Positions 25,095 to 38,567 of a stretch of 64,000 bases of DNA are shown here, piece after piece. Made by a program: the position numbers and the translations under genes. The notes beneath the pieces were generated by a model. That model had not been told where the DNA came from, searched no databases, and saw only the letters and a program-made list of their open reading frames with translations. Each line of letters begins with the position of its first letter. Within the stretch, counting starts at the first letter, position 1. This stretch comes from Chromobotia macracanthus (lineage: Eukaryota; Chordata; Actinopteri; Cypriniformes; Botiidae). Location: NCBI GenBank assembly GCA_036877525.1, contig JAZGTH010000002.1:15631001-15695000 (forward strand), written 5' to 3'.

Positions 25095-28000
25095 GTACAG
25101 TAGTATTATAAATATACAATAGCACAGTAGATTATAAATATACAATAGTACAGTAGATTATAAATATACAATAGCACAGTAGTATTATAAATTCATATAT
25201 TATAAATATAAATAGCACAGTATATTATAAATATACAAATACAGTATATTATAAATATACAATAGCACAGTAGTATTATAAATATACAATAGTACAGTAG
25301 ATTATAAATATACAATAGAATAGTATTATAAATATACAATAGAAGTAATTATAAATATACAATAGCACAGTAGATTATAAATATACAATAGTACAGTAGT
25401 ATTATAAATATACAATAGTACAGTAGATTATAAATATACAATAGCACAGTAGATTATAAATATACAATAGCACAGTAGATTATAAATATACAATAGCACA
25501 GTAGATTATAAATATACAATAGTACAGTATATTATAAATATACAATAGTACAGTAGTATTATAAATATACAATAGTACATTTATAAATTAATAGTATTAT
25601 AAATATACAATAGTACAGTAGTATTATAAATATACAATAGTACAGTAGTATTATAAATATACAATAGTACAGTAGATTATAAATATACAATAGCACAGTA
25701 GATTATAAATATACAATAGTACAGTAGATTATAAATATACAATAAAGTAGATTATAAATATACAATAGTACAGTAGTATTATAAATATACAATAGTACAG
25801 AGTAGTATTATAAATATACAATAGTACAGTAGATTATAAATATACAATAGCACAGTAGATTATAAATATACAATAGCACAGTAGTATTATAAATATACAA
25901 TAGCACAGTAGATTATAAATATACAATAGCACAGTAGATTATAAATATACAATAGTACAGTAGATTATAAATATACAATAGCACAGTAGTATTATAAATA
26001 TACAATAGCACAGTAGATTATAAATATACAATAGCACAGTAGATTATAAATATACAATAGCACAGTAGATTATAAATATACAATAGCACAGTAGATTATA
26101 AATATACTATAAATACAATAGTACAGTAGTATTATAAATATACAATAGTACAGTAGATTATAAATATACAATAGTACAGTAGTATTATAAATATACAATA
26201 GTACAGTAGATTATAAATATACAATAGTACAGTAGTATTATAAATATACAATAGTACAGTAGATTATAAATATACAATAGCACAGTAGTATTATAAATAT
26301 ACAATAGCACAGTAGATTATAAATATACAATACTTACAGTAGATTATAAATATACAATAGTACAGTAGATTATAAATATACAATAGCACAGTAGATTATA
26401 AATATACAATAGTACAGTAGATTATAAATATACAATAGCACAGTAGATTATAAATATACAATAGCACAGTAGTATTATAAATATACAATAGCACAGTAGA
26501 TTATAAATATACAATAGTACAGTAGATTATAAATATACAATAGTACAGTAGTATTATAAATATACAATAGTACAGTAGTATTATAAATATACAATACAAG
26601 TAGATTATAATATACAGTAGTATTATAAATATACAATAGTACATATATTATAAATAACAGTAGATTATAAATATACAATAGCACAGTAATTATAAATATA
26701 CAATAGTACAGTAGTATTATAAATATACAATAGTACAGTAGATTATAAATATACAATAGTACAGTAGATTATAAATATACAATAGTACAGTAGTATTATA
26801 AATATACAATAGTACAGTAGTATTATAAATATACAATAGTACAGTAGATTATAAATATACAATAGTACAGTAGTATTATAAATATACAATAGTACAGTAG
26901 ATTATAAATATACAATAGTACAGTATTATAATATACAAAGCACAATAAATATACAATAGTACAGTAGATTATAAATATACAATAGTACAGTAGATTATAA
27001 ATATACAATAGTACAGTAGATTATAAATATACAATAGCACAGTAGTATTATAAATATACAATAGCAATAGATTATAAATATACAACAGTAGATTATAAAT
27101 ATACAATAGCACAGTAGATTATAAATATACAATAGTACAGTAGATTATAAATATACAATAGCACAGTATATTATAAATATACAATAGTACAGTAGATTAT
27201 AAATATACAATAGTACAGTAGTATTATAAATATACAATAGTACAGTAGATTATAAATATACAATAGTACAGTAGTATTATAAATATACAATAGTACAGTA
27301 GATTATAAATATACAATAGTACAGTAGATTATAAATATACAATAGTACAATATTATAAATATACAATAGCACAGTAGATTATAAATATACAATAGTACAG
27401 TAGATTATAAATATACAATAGTACAGTAGTATTATAAATATACAATAGCACAGTATATTATAAATATACAATAGTACAGTAGATTATAAATATACAATAA
27501 ACACAGTAGATTATAAATATACAATAGCACAGTAGTATTATAAATATACAATAGCACAGTAGATTATAAATATACAATAGTACAGTAGATTATAAATATA
27601 CAATAGTACGTATTATAAATATACAATATACAGTAGTATTATAAATATAAATAGTACAGTAGTATTATAAATATACAATAGTACAGTAGATTATAAATAT
27701 ACAATAGTACAGTAGTATTATAAATATACAATAGTACAGTAGATTATAAATATACAATAGCACAGTAGATTATAAATATACAATAGCACAGTAGATTATA
27801 AATATACAATAGTACAGTAGATTATAAATATACAATAGTACAGTAGTATTATAAATATACAATAGTACAGTAGTATTATAAATATACAATAGTACAGTAG
27901 ATTATAAATATACAATAGTACAGTAGTATTATAAATATACAATAGTACAGTAGTATTATAAATATACAATAGTACAGTAGTATTATAAATTATACATTAC

Positions 28001-29385
28001 AATAGCACAGTAGATTATAAATATACAATAGTACAGTAGTATTATAAATATACAATAGTACAGTAGATTATAAATATACAATAGTACAGTAGATTATAAA
28101 TATACAATAGTACAGTAGTATTATAAATATACAATAGTACAGTAGTATTATAAATATACAATAGCACAGTAGATTATAAATATACAATAGTACAGTAGTA
28201 TTATAAATATACAATAGTACAGTAGTATTATAAATATACAATAGTACAGTAGATTATAAATATACAATAGTACAGTAGATTATAAATATACAATAGTACA
28301 GTAGATTATAAATATACAATAGTACAGTAGTATATTTTTAAATATACAATAGTACAGTAGATTATAAATATACAGTAGAAACACAGTAGTATTATAAATA
28401 TACAATAGCACAGTAGATTATAAATATACAATAGTACAGTAGATTATAAATATACAATAGTACAGTAGATTATAAATATACAATAGTACAGTAGTATTAT
28501 AAATATACAATAGTACAGTAGATTATAAATATACAATAGTACAGTAGTATTATAAATATACAATAGTACAGTAGTATTATAAATATACACTAGTACAGTA
28601 GATTATAAATATACAATAGCACAGTAGTATTATAAATATACAATAGCACAGTAGATTATAAATATACAATAGTACAGTAGATTATAAATATACAATAGTA
28701 CAGTAGATTATAAATATACAATAGTACAGTAGTTATTATAAATATACAATAGTACAGTAGATTATAAATATACAATAGTACAGTAGATTATAAATATACA
28801 ATAGTACAGTAGATTATAAATATACAATAGTACAGTAGTATTATAAATATACAATAGTACAGTAGATTATAAATATACAATAGCACAGTAGTATTATAAA
28901 TATACAATAGCACAGTAGATTATAAATATACAATAGCACAGTAGATTATAAATATACAATAGTACAGTAGATTATAAATATACAATAGTACAGTAGTATT
29001 ATAAAATCATACAGTACAAACAGTAGTATTGTAAATATACAATAGCACAGTAGATTATAAATATACAATAGTACAGTAGATTATAAATATACAATAGTAC
29101 AGTAGATTATAAATATACAATAGTACAGTAGATTATAAATATACACTAGTACAGTAGATTATAAATATACAATAGTACAGTAGAATATAAATATACAATA
29201 GTACAGTAGTATTATAAATATACACTAGTACAGTAGATTATAAATATACAATAGCACAGTAGTATTGTAAATATACAATAGCACAGTAGATTATAAATAT
29301 ACAATAGCACAGTAGATTATAAATATACAATAGCACAGTAGATTATAAATATACAATAGTACAGTAGTATTATAAATATACAAAT
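25095..29385. repeat. AT-rich 26/27-bp satellite
   Basis: Units read ATTATAAATATACAATAG followed by TACAGTAG or CACAGTAG, with or without an extra T at the start, so there are four common monomer types. By length the 4.3-kb array holds about 160 copies. Each unit contains a TATAAATA box. Some units have small deletions, in clusters near 25180-25330, 26590-26690 and 26925-26950. The minus-strand open frames (YIYNLLYYCIFI-like) are translation artefacts of the repeat. Confidence 0.97.
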
Positions 29386-30045
29386 ATTGCTTCCCACTTT
29401 AATGAGTAATTGCTATCAGGATGTGATACAGCAGTTGTGTGGTGATTTTGGCTACAGTAGACAAAATGTCAAATTCTTTATTTTAAAGAAATAAAGTACA
29501 AGCAATGTTTTAAAGCATTTCACAAAAATGTTTGAACAGTTTTAAATGCTAAAACAATATAGTTGCAACAAAAATGACTGGTAATGTGTGAAGTCAGATC
29601 ATCAGACTTCATACATCCACCAGCTGATTATAGCTTCAGAAAATGACTCTGTTTCACTTTATTTGTTTGCAAATGCCCCTTGCTTTGATATTTTGCAGAC
29701 ATTCACAGTTTAATATGACATGAGTGTCAAAATATATATTAAAATAAACAACATTTTGAGGAAACGTTGCCTTGAAAACATCAGCTTTACAATCTTGCTT
29801 TACAAGTGCCGTACAATCTTCATGCTAATGGTGTGAATGTATAGATGCTTAGAAATCAGTATGATTAGAAAGAACCCTAGAAATAACCGAACAACGTCTA
29901 GTCAAGATGGCACAATTAAACATCCAGCCTGTCATACCCTATTTAATGTATGTAACATTTCTAAATCTGCAGGTTCTGTTGTATTCAACTTTTTTCTGTA
30001 ACTCTGGATCTCACTGGCATGAGGTTTGTGGTTAAACTATTACTG

Positions 30046-30277
30046 CACTGTAAAAAAAAAAACCTTGCTGCCTTAAATTTTTAAGTGTACTCAACTTGGC
30101 TATACAAGTAATTTTAACTTAATATTTTAAATCCTGACTGGTGTAACTTAATAAAATAGGTTAAGCAATTTTCCAACTATTTGTTACCTCAACTCAACAC
30201 CAGTCAAAATTACAAGTTGAAATGACTGAAAAGTTGATTAAACTTAAAGATTTATGGCAGCAAAGGCTTTTACAGTG
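30046..30277. mobile_element. 232-bp palindromic MITE
   Basis: Starts CACTGTAAA and ends TTTACAGTG, perfect inverted termini. The sub-terminal text CCTTGCTGCCTTAAATTTTTAAGT is mirrored on the right by ACTTAAAGATTTATGGCAGCAAAGG, so the copy folds into a long imperfect hairpin. No coding capacity. A target-site duplication is not obvious. Confidence 0.75.
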
Positions 30278-31870
30278 TGGACTTTTGTTCTGTGCATGTG
30301 CTGAAGATATATTTCATGTTCTTGTTATGTCTGTGCAATCATTAGCCTGTTCACTTAGAAATGTAACATCACACGTATTTCAACAAGCATCTTTCATGTC
30401 CTGGTGAAGGACTGGTTATGAGGGTTAAGGGATTTTTTATATCAATACCCAGAAGCATTAGCAACAGTAGCAGTGATGCTTGACAAACACCAGTGACATA
30501 CAGAGCACAGATTAAAACCAGATGAATGAAATGCATGACCAGCCAAATATCTGAAATATCTTCTCACTGTCAGAGAGAGGTGCTGGTTGCCTGAGCTACA
30601 CAGATAGCTTTACTGATTAGCTGTCCACCCACTTCAGTACTCACTATAAAGCTGTCTTTGACGTATAGTGAGCTGCCTACCTAGATGGCACCATAGACAT
30701 ACACAATTAATCTCATACCTGGTTTTGGCCAAATTCTACGGCAGCATCTAAAAAGAGGGCAATCCCAGAATGCATTGCGACAATCTTGATTTTTGTCAAC
30801 AAAAGAACATTCAGGTATGAGTTGCATTGTTTTCTGTGATTGTCATTGCAGTGTAAATACACTTGTCACAATTATACACAACCACTGCTTACACTACAGT
30901 GTGTTATTGCATGCAAGCTATGATGACGGGGTTAAAGAGAAAACAGCACCTCCAATGTATCACTTTTCATTTAAAGAAACCTCTAATGAGTGCCAGACTA
31001 ATACAAAGTAATAAATTCTGATATCGTGTCAGGGTTCAGCACACTGGTTTGACTGCTGCTGTGGAAGATATGTGTGAGACGTCTCATTAGGTTTGAAACA
31101 TCGTTTGTTTTTTGTTACACACTTGGCAGATGCTTTTAGCTTCTGCTTTTCTAGCTTTTCCTGATATGTGACTGACAGTGAATTCAAGCTAAACATTTTA
31201 TGACACAGCATTTTGCTTTTTTATTTGGTGCTTTATATCTGGATCTGAAGTGTCATGTTTATCTGACAGAACACATCTTTTGTCCTCCTGTCAGATTCTT
31301 TTCTCTTCTTTTCACACTCTTCAAACACACGCAGTCATCATGCTTATGGTGTACATCTCTAATGGACCATCAGTATTTGTCTCACAGTTTGTTTTGAGGG
31401 AAACACAATCTAATCAAATGAGACTTCAGACATTGTCATGCCCTCCAGCAATGGTGTTTCTCCCTCATCTTCCTCTCTGTGTTTCTCCTCTGCCTCAGGA
31501 AGGTGTTGCCTTATCTCCACCTCCTGAGTCGAAATCACCATGACAACTTTTATGTTGTATTTATCTTCTAAATCACTGCTCAGAAATAGCTTTAGATAGG
31601 AGAGAGAGACATGCATCTTAAAAAATCATCGCAGCCAAGACAATCTGTCTGTAATCACACACACACACAATCTCAATCTGTGTGGCTCTCCATCAGCATT
31701 TGTTCCACATTCAAGTAGAAGATGACAGGAAGGACACACATCACTTCAGTTCAGAGTGATTTAAATAAACAGATGTCATAGGTTTTTAAACACAAGAACA
31801 GGTATCAAGCCACAGGAACAAAAACAAGTTTTAAACAGTGTGTGGAGAAAATATATATAAATATTTTTAT

Positions 31871-32090
31871 AAGTTCACCCAAAAATAAAAATTCTCATGT
31901 AGTCACGCATTCTAAACCAGCATGACGTTCCTCTGTGAAGTAATAGATTAAACCTTTTCCTTTAATTTTGTCATTTTTGGACTTGGAACAGCCTGTGCTC
32001 ACTGTATGCTTTTATAATATGGAAAACAGGGTCAATATTTTTGAACAGAAAGTCATGCAGGTTTGGAATGACATTAGGGTGAATAAATGT
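31871..32090. mobile_element. truncated AGTTCACCC-type transposon relic
   Basis: The left part AAGTTCACCCAAAAATAAAA and the right part CATGCAGGTTTGGAATGAC, followed by TTAGGGTGAATAAATG, match the same cyprinid element family as 12489-13338. The copy has lost its outermost right end. Confidence 0.55.
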
Positions 32091-35000
32091 GATCTGAATG
32101 ATTTGTTTAAATGCTCTTGCACTTCTGTACTGAAGAATTGAAATGGTTGTGCTAACACTTTCTAATACAGAAGGAAAATGGCTCAGCAGGATGACTGTTT
32201 ACTTATCCTACAGCAGTGGAAGGAAACAGTGACCTCCACAGATTCAGGGCTATTCTTACAGAGACCTCTCAGCCTTGGTTCATTTAGTTTAATGTTCCCT
32301 TAGGAATACATGATGTTTACCAAGCGAATGAAATCAGCAGGATACGTCCCCAGCTGTGAGATTCCCCACCCTGATATTTTGGAGTATTTATTTGGAGGAG
32401 CAGAAAAGCCACAAAAATGTTGAGTGAGCGTTTCTGTGTGTGTGTGTGTGTACATACACGCTCATCTCCAAAAATCTCCACTCCTGAGATGCCTGTCAGA
32501 TGAGCAATTATCTATAAGGTTGAGGTGACTTTTTGCAAGAACAGGTGAAGGCAGAAATTTCAAAGGTTTTCAAAACACAGAAAATCATTTTCCGGGGGCA
32601 TGTCTCTGTTTAAAGTTAATGAATGGAAAAGCATGCCGTGTCTTTGGTCTCATGCAAATGTTGCAGAAAAGATAAATAGACTCTCTCTGTTAGACATGTC
32701 TTCTGAGGTGATGCTTACAGTATTTCTGCTCATAAAACATTTAGTATTAGAGCCCCAGTCACAAATGAACCTTCAGATGTTGAATAAATGCACATGTATG
32801 TTCACTGCATGCGATTAATGTTATTCATCATTTATAGTTTTATAGTCATTTATATACAGATTATGTGCAGTACTGTTAAAAACAGACATGATTGAATAAC
32901 AGGTTGCGATGTTCAAAATTGTTCTGTGTACCTCAAAGAGGTAATTATGGCTCTCATACACCTAATATCACACATCTGGCCAACATCACTGTGCAACACA
33001 TCCAAAACTGACTGATAAGCCACTCTTGCAGATAAAAAGTGTAAATTGTCCTTTATTAATCCAATACCAAAGCTACATTTAATGGAAAATTGATTTTCTT
33101 TTAAATGTGGCTTTTAAGGCTGCAGTGTGTATCTGATTACTGCAATATAAGAAACATACAAATGCTTCACTGACAGAGTCTGCACATAGAACAGCAACAG
33201 AAGATACTATTTAAAACAAATATGCACAGCGTATCTTTGAGTTTAATTCACAGTGCTGTCAGTGAACCAGTAAATGAGGGCAGGACCCGCTAGCATACTG
33301 TCTTTTGATAAATCATGTGACCTGCGGAGCAGCATATGATGGTGGAAACAGAGGCTAGAAGTTCAAAGATACAGCTGTGTAAACTGACACACATACACAT
33401 TACGATGCATCAAACACTCTGACAGGTGCTTAGAGAACACAATGAAGTGCCCAGGCTTGTCATGAGCCCTTAGGAAGAAATTAAGTTTTACTTAACACAG
33501 TTGTGGGGGATGGATGTAGGTTATCATCATGATATCATGGGAGATGTTCATTCTGTCACACAATATAGAAAAATGTATCTGTCCTGAGACAATAGCATTG
33601 TTCAGAGGCTGATCTTTCATAGCTCCTGAAGTTCCATTAAGTGGCCTGACAAGCTCAGTTTTATTTCCTGTGTTGATGTATTTTGCTGAGGAAGCGAGAT
33701 GAGTCGAAGAGACCGTCAGTATTCTTACAGCCATAGACGTGATCTTCTGCCTGCAGGTGCTGCTCAGATGTAACTGATGTTAGACGATGGGACATGTTAC
33801 AAAGCGCCTAAATTAAACAAGACGCAGTCATCAGTTTCAGGCAGTTTACCTACAAGAAAGTGAGTATACATTTTAAATGCAGAATCTTCATTTGCTGAAA
33901 GTAAACATACAGTGGTAATTAACATGGACGTAAACTTCAGTTTTGATTACACATTACAGTGACATGAGTCTTTAGTGTTAAAGGGTGGACAGAGATTTGC
34001 TCATCCAGCTGAATACTGCAGTCGAGTAGAAACACCAACAGCATCAATCCCAGTGCTGTTCAAGAGAAACAGTTATAACATTAAAGATGTCATTAGAGAT
34101 CTCTCCCCTAACGGTCTATCAGTAGAGGTGATACGTTCATGTGTTTGTGTCTCGCCTGAGGACTTTCACATCCTCCTCCTTCAGTTCTCTCTGCAGCGTC
34201 TCGTTGCTTTTTCATAATAAACTCAGAGTTAATTACTGAAGCCCAGACGTCTGCTGAAGCAGCCACACCTACAGTAAAGACCCTGCGGGAGTGTGTGTGT
34301 GTTTGTATTTTTCTCCTACATAAAATATCAAAGTACTCGCCTGTTGAACTTCTGAAGTGTTTCAATGATGCCCTTGCTAATGATGACAAATGCTTCAGAT
34401 AAACTCATCAGGCCATAGGAAAGACAGATCAAATCAAAGCAACACAGCGAACACTTTACAAAGAGCAACCTGAAGCTGCAACATTACTTTAAATCGCCGA
34501 GGGAAAGTGAAACGGAAAAAGGTGGCAGACTGAATTATTTGTGAGAGCTTAGAGAACATCAACAGAATCTTCAAAACAACACGGTGAGCTCGGCCGCATC
34601 CTAAAAGCTTTGTGCTGCTTTAAAAAGGTCTTTTACAACCTCTGCCACAATTACAGTGAAGACATTTGCATTTCCTCCAGAAGCCAATAAACTGATGAAA
34701 CTGGTGCGATATCCTGCTGATGTATTTGTGGAAGATTCTGACAGTTTTCCTTTATCAGCTTGAAGTGCTTCAGTTATTTAACAGAGGGAGAAGTTATGGA
34801 CCATGAGATTAACTTTGTGCTTGTGTGTTTATTACAGACACACACACAAACACATATACACAGAAACAGACACACAGGTCATAACTGAATAATGCTGAGG
34901 ACAGTGTCACAAACAGTACAGGAGAAAAGTATTTAAATGTGATGAGATTCAGGCAGATTTTTTAGTGTGACACAATTATCCAAATACTTTCAGAGGCCAC

Positions 35001-36571
35001 TGCATAATTCATCTCTTTTCATAGTTACAGAGCAACAGACTTCTTATACTCTGTAAATGACACGGCAGAATGAAACAATCATGACCTCAACCCTGCAGCT
35101 TAGAGTGAAAGAAAATATGATGTATTGGTGTTGAAGGCTCTCACACAGCTATAACTTACACTGACAGCTGTTTCATTCCTGTTCACACCTCGCTGTAAAT
35201 GAAATGAAGACATTTTGAGCCATAAGATATTATATATAATGTGACTATATAAAAAGCAATACGAAATGATAATAAACACTGTTGTTTTGTCTGCATATGC
35301 AATGAATGCTCTCAAGAAACCAGATTCAAATGTTCAGGTCATATTTCACCCCAAATATTATTATTTTGGTGATAATTAGGCGCCAGGCCTGCAGCGGTCA
35401 TTACAAATATGCGGAAAATCTCATTGTCAAGCAAACATATAATGATACATTGTTTTTGTATTTGTTGTACTGCCTTTAATGTTTGCTAATTTAAATAAAA
35501 ATTAAATGACATTTTTTACAGCATCATGAGAATATTCATGTGGTTTGAAGCTATAAGCCTGACACATCTAGCATCAGTGTTTGTGAAAACAGGAGGTATA
35601 AAATCAGAAACGACACTTAGACTTTTACAAAGAGCTTTGACAGCTGCGTCTGAACGCACATGTTGGAACAGCATATAAACATCACACAGGTGATCTGAAC
35701 CGTGAACCTGATGTGAGCAGCCGTATAGTCACCTGTGCTTTCACTCCTCAGATAATTGGCTGATGGGTATCAGAGGCAGTAATCACGAGGACTTTACAGC
35801 AGAGTACCAGAGTAACAGCACAGCTTTTCTCTGACCTCTGTGATCTGCTGTACTTTTGTTATATAATTACATATGTAGGTATAATGACTGGACGGCAGTC
35901 CTATCTGTCACACTGTTGGTCAAGACAACAGACCCCACAGCAAACCCCAGACTGTAGCCAACGGCCACAGTGAAACGTAACGGATCAGTGCTCCAGCATC
36001 TAAATCGATCCCTCCACCCCTCTGTCTCTCAGTCTTTAAATGAGACCACCAACAAGCATCACAATCCATATATTGACTCCTGTTGTGAAATTGAACTTTT
36101 TCACCATTTTTCTGCTGTTTCTTGGTGCATTTCAGGGTGATGCTGAGGTGATGCTACCAGTCAGATGCTGCAGCAATTATAGTTACTGACGTCACTTTGT
36201 CATGAGACGTACATCATCTCTGTCCTTAAATTAATCCTCCTAATCCTTTAAAAAAGGACAAAAAAGTGGTTGAAAGCTGTAAATGTTGTTGGATCCACCT
36301 TCATCTCCACTGCCTATACCAGCAGCTTTACTCTTGCTTTACCAGTTAGATTTGACTTTGGACATCAGATGACCTAACACAGGACCAGAACTGAACTTTG
36401 GCAGTTAAATGCTTTTGGCAGCTTATAATTCACTGCACAGGACACATTGTTAGTTTTAATGACACACAATGAGAACAAGGCGATGACTCTTTTTGTCCAT
36501 GAGGGAACTAATTATTTTAAATTCATTAATTACTGCAGCTCATTTGTTGGGGTGATCACCAATGTTATTTA

Positions 36572-36585
36572 CCAGCAGAGGGCGC
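36572..36585 (+). promoter_or_regulatory. CTCF core motif
   Basis: CCAGCAGAGGGCGC matches CCASYAGRKGGCRS at every position. It lies in non-coding DNA between adra1a and the tmem230/igsf9 block, so there is no protein constraint to explain it. Occupancy is unknown. Confidence 0.4.
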
Positions 36586-36839
36586 ACACGTAACCTCAAA
36601 TCTTGAAATTATAAATATAATCTTATTTGTGTCTATTACAAACTGACATAAAATTACATTTTAATAAAATAATAGTTTTTAATGACTTTACAGATTTAAA
36701 ACAAACACATTTAACGATTTTCTAGTTAATTTTTCATGTGAAACTGTCATCAGCCTATTCTGGAAGCATCAACTTCAGGTTCAAAGGTAATTTAGCAACC
36801 AACACATTGTTAAACAATTTTAACATTATTTGGAAAGGT

Positions 36840-38567
36840 ATGTATCATTTGCCTCTCTGACTGGGGTAAGATACTCCAAAAACTGGCTTGTGATGATGAC
36901 GGATAGGTTGATCTGCAGGTGAGAGAGAACAAGAGGCTTGTAAAACACTTGAGTGTCACGTTAATATGAGAGATTTCAGAGATGAATGAGTGAGTCTGTC
37001 TGGTGCTGTTTCTACACTCCACTTCCACATCTATAATTATGTGTTCATTCTTTTGTTATATCATATGTCTGTTTGTCACCTAAATAATGCACAGAAAAAC
37101 CTGCCCATTAAATCTCTTCAGCCTGAAGGATTTTGTACAACGTTGTTTCTCTTGTCAGTTTAAGAAGAGCCCACCTAAAGTCCCTTATAAACACATCACC
37201 CTGGCAACAGTTCTCTTCCTCATCAGCTCTATTCTCCTCATCATCGGGTCTCTTCTGTAAGCTGGATACTTTGAAGTCAATGATGTGAGTGTTGTATTAC
37301 ATTATTATTACATTATGTTTTTCATGTTCTGCCATTTTGAAAATGTGGCACTGACAGTCATTCAGATACTCATTGAAGTTCTGCATGTGTTTGTTAACAT
37401 TAACATTATATGCTGATCTACTGTGATATGATTTGTATGTACACATTGCAAACAGTCTCAGTCTGCAGATATTTGTGATGTAAATGCATGTAATGCAACG
37501 TCTGCATTTTAAACAACAATCTTCTTTCAGGCCAGCAGCTGATGTTTCTGAGCTTTCAGAAGATTAAAGAAACTGACACCAAAGACACCCACAGTCATTG
37601 TAACCTGGAAGTCTGAAGATATGGAACTCTGAAGATCTGGAAGTGTTTTATTAGCAGCAGATTGAGATGATGTCTGTTGTGTGATGCAGGGTTAATCCCT
37701 GTGAGGTGTTCACATTTAGGAGCTATGCTTTTAAAACCCCCGTCTGCAGTATGCCCTGTTTCCTAAATTAGTCCAGATACTGCAACTCCAATAGGCCAAT
37801 AAGATTTTCCCGTCCAGTCATCTAGACTAGACCTTCCTGCTAGAGGAGCAAAACCTGGGCTTAGTAGAATATACTTGAATGTACTCTGCTGTGTTTCCAG
37901 TGTGTGTGTTGTCAGTGCTGTTTAATAAGGCTTCTCATGATATTAGTTTAGAAAATGATCAGAGAACACAGAGCTGTAATCTGGACAGTGTGCATACTAA
38001 ATGTTATCTCATCCTCCATCACCCTCCAGGGTTTTTTTAAGCTTTTAGTGTATATTTCCAAGTATTATTTCTAAATAATAACTTATTTAGTCTCAATTCT
38101 AATAAGGTAATACACTCACAGATAGCATTACAGATAGATAAGAATTACAGATAGCAGGACAGTGTGTTTTACACATTGCAGTCAGTTTAGGAGCATCAGC
38201 TGTGTCACATGTGAATAACCTCAGAAAGAACTGGAACTGTGACTCTGATGTGCTGTGGGTGAAACTGCTGGTGTGATGTGACAGGCCAGTTTATTTGTAG
38301 AATAATGAAGCAGTAGATGTCCACCTCTTGTAAATACAGCCGGAGTATTTGAGATTCTGTAAAACTCAGGAGGTTTGTGACAGTTCTTCTGAGCTGTGCT
38401 GGAGCTGCACCTGATCATCATCCACAGCACCACGATTGCACCATCCCCGTCCTGATTATTGAAACCCTCGTTTTCCTGCCTGGATTTTTGCTTGGAGTAT
38501 CGCCTATTATTCCTCCAGGGGTTAACACAATTACTCATACGATGACATCCCAGACTTTGATGACTGA
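36840..38567 (+). pseudogene. tmem230: tmem230-like duplicated pseudogene, three decayed exons
   Basis: TMEM230 is a two-pass vesicle membrane protein of about 120 aa. Relic 1 (about 36840-36918) reads KVRYSKLACDDDG-VDLQ only after allowing one extra A, and has TAG where Tyr is expected. It ends at an intact GTGAGA donor. Relic 2 (37159-37284) is a clear match, FKKSPPKVPYKHITLATVLF then ISSILLIIGSLL, stop, AGYFEVND. It has one TAA in the second-half LLL and an intact CAG acceptor and GTGAGT donor. Relic 3 (38428-38567) reads TIPVLIIETLVFLPGF, then loses the frame over the HLRIAYY region and ends with SYDDIPDFDD and TGA in the shifted frame. Introns are retained, so it arose by DNA duplication rather than retrotransposition. 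All three exons are damaged, so no functional protein can be made. Confidence 0.88.

Larger units (their letters stand above)
29386..36839. other. gene-free intergenic DNA
   Basis: No exon, tRNA, rRNA or other RNA gene was recognised on either strand. It contains a palindromic MITE at 30046-30277, a transposon relic at 31871-32090 and a CTCF-like motif at 36572-36585. Short open frames do not resemble known families. Confidence 0.5.

Noticed and set aside
26475..27008. Minus-strand open frames reading MYIYNLLYYCIFI and similar
   Set aside because: They are translations of the AT-rich satellite. Their repeated peptides simply follow the DNA period.
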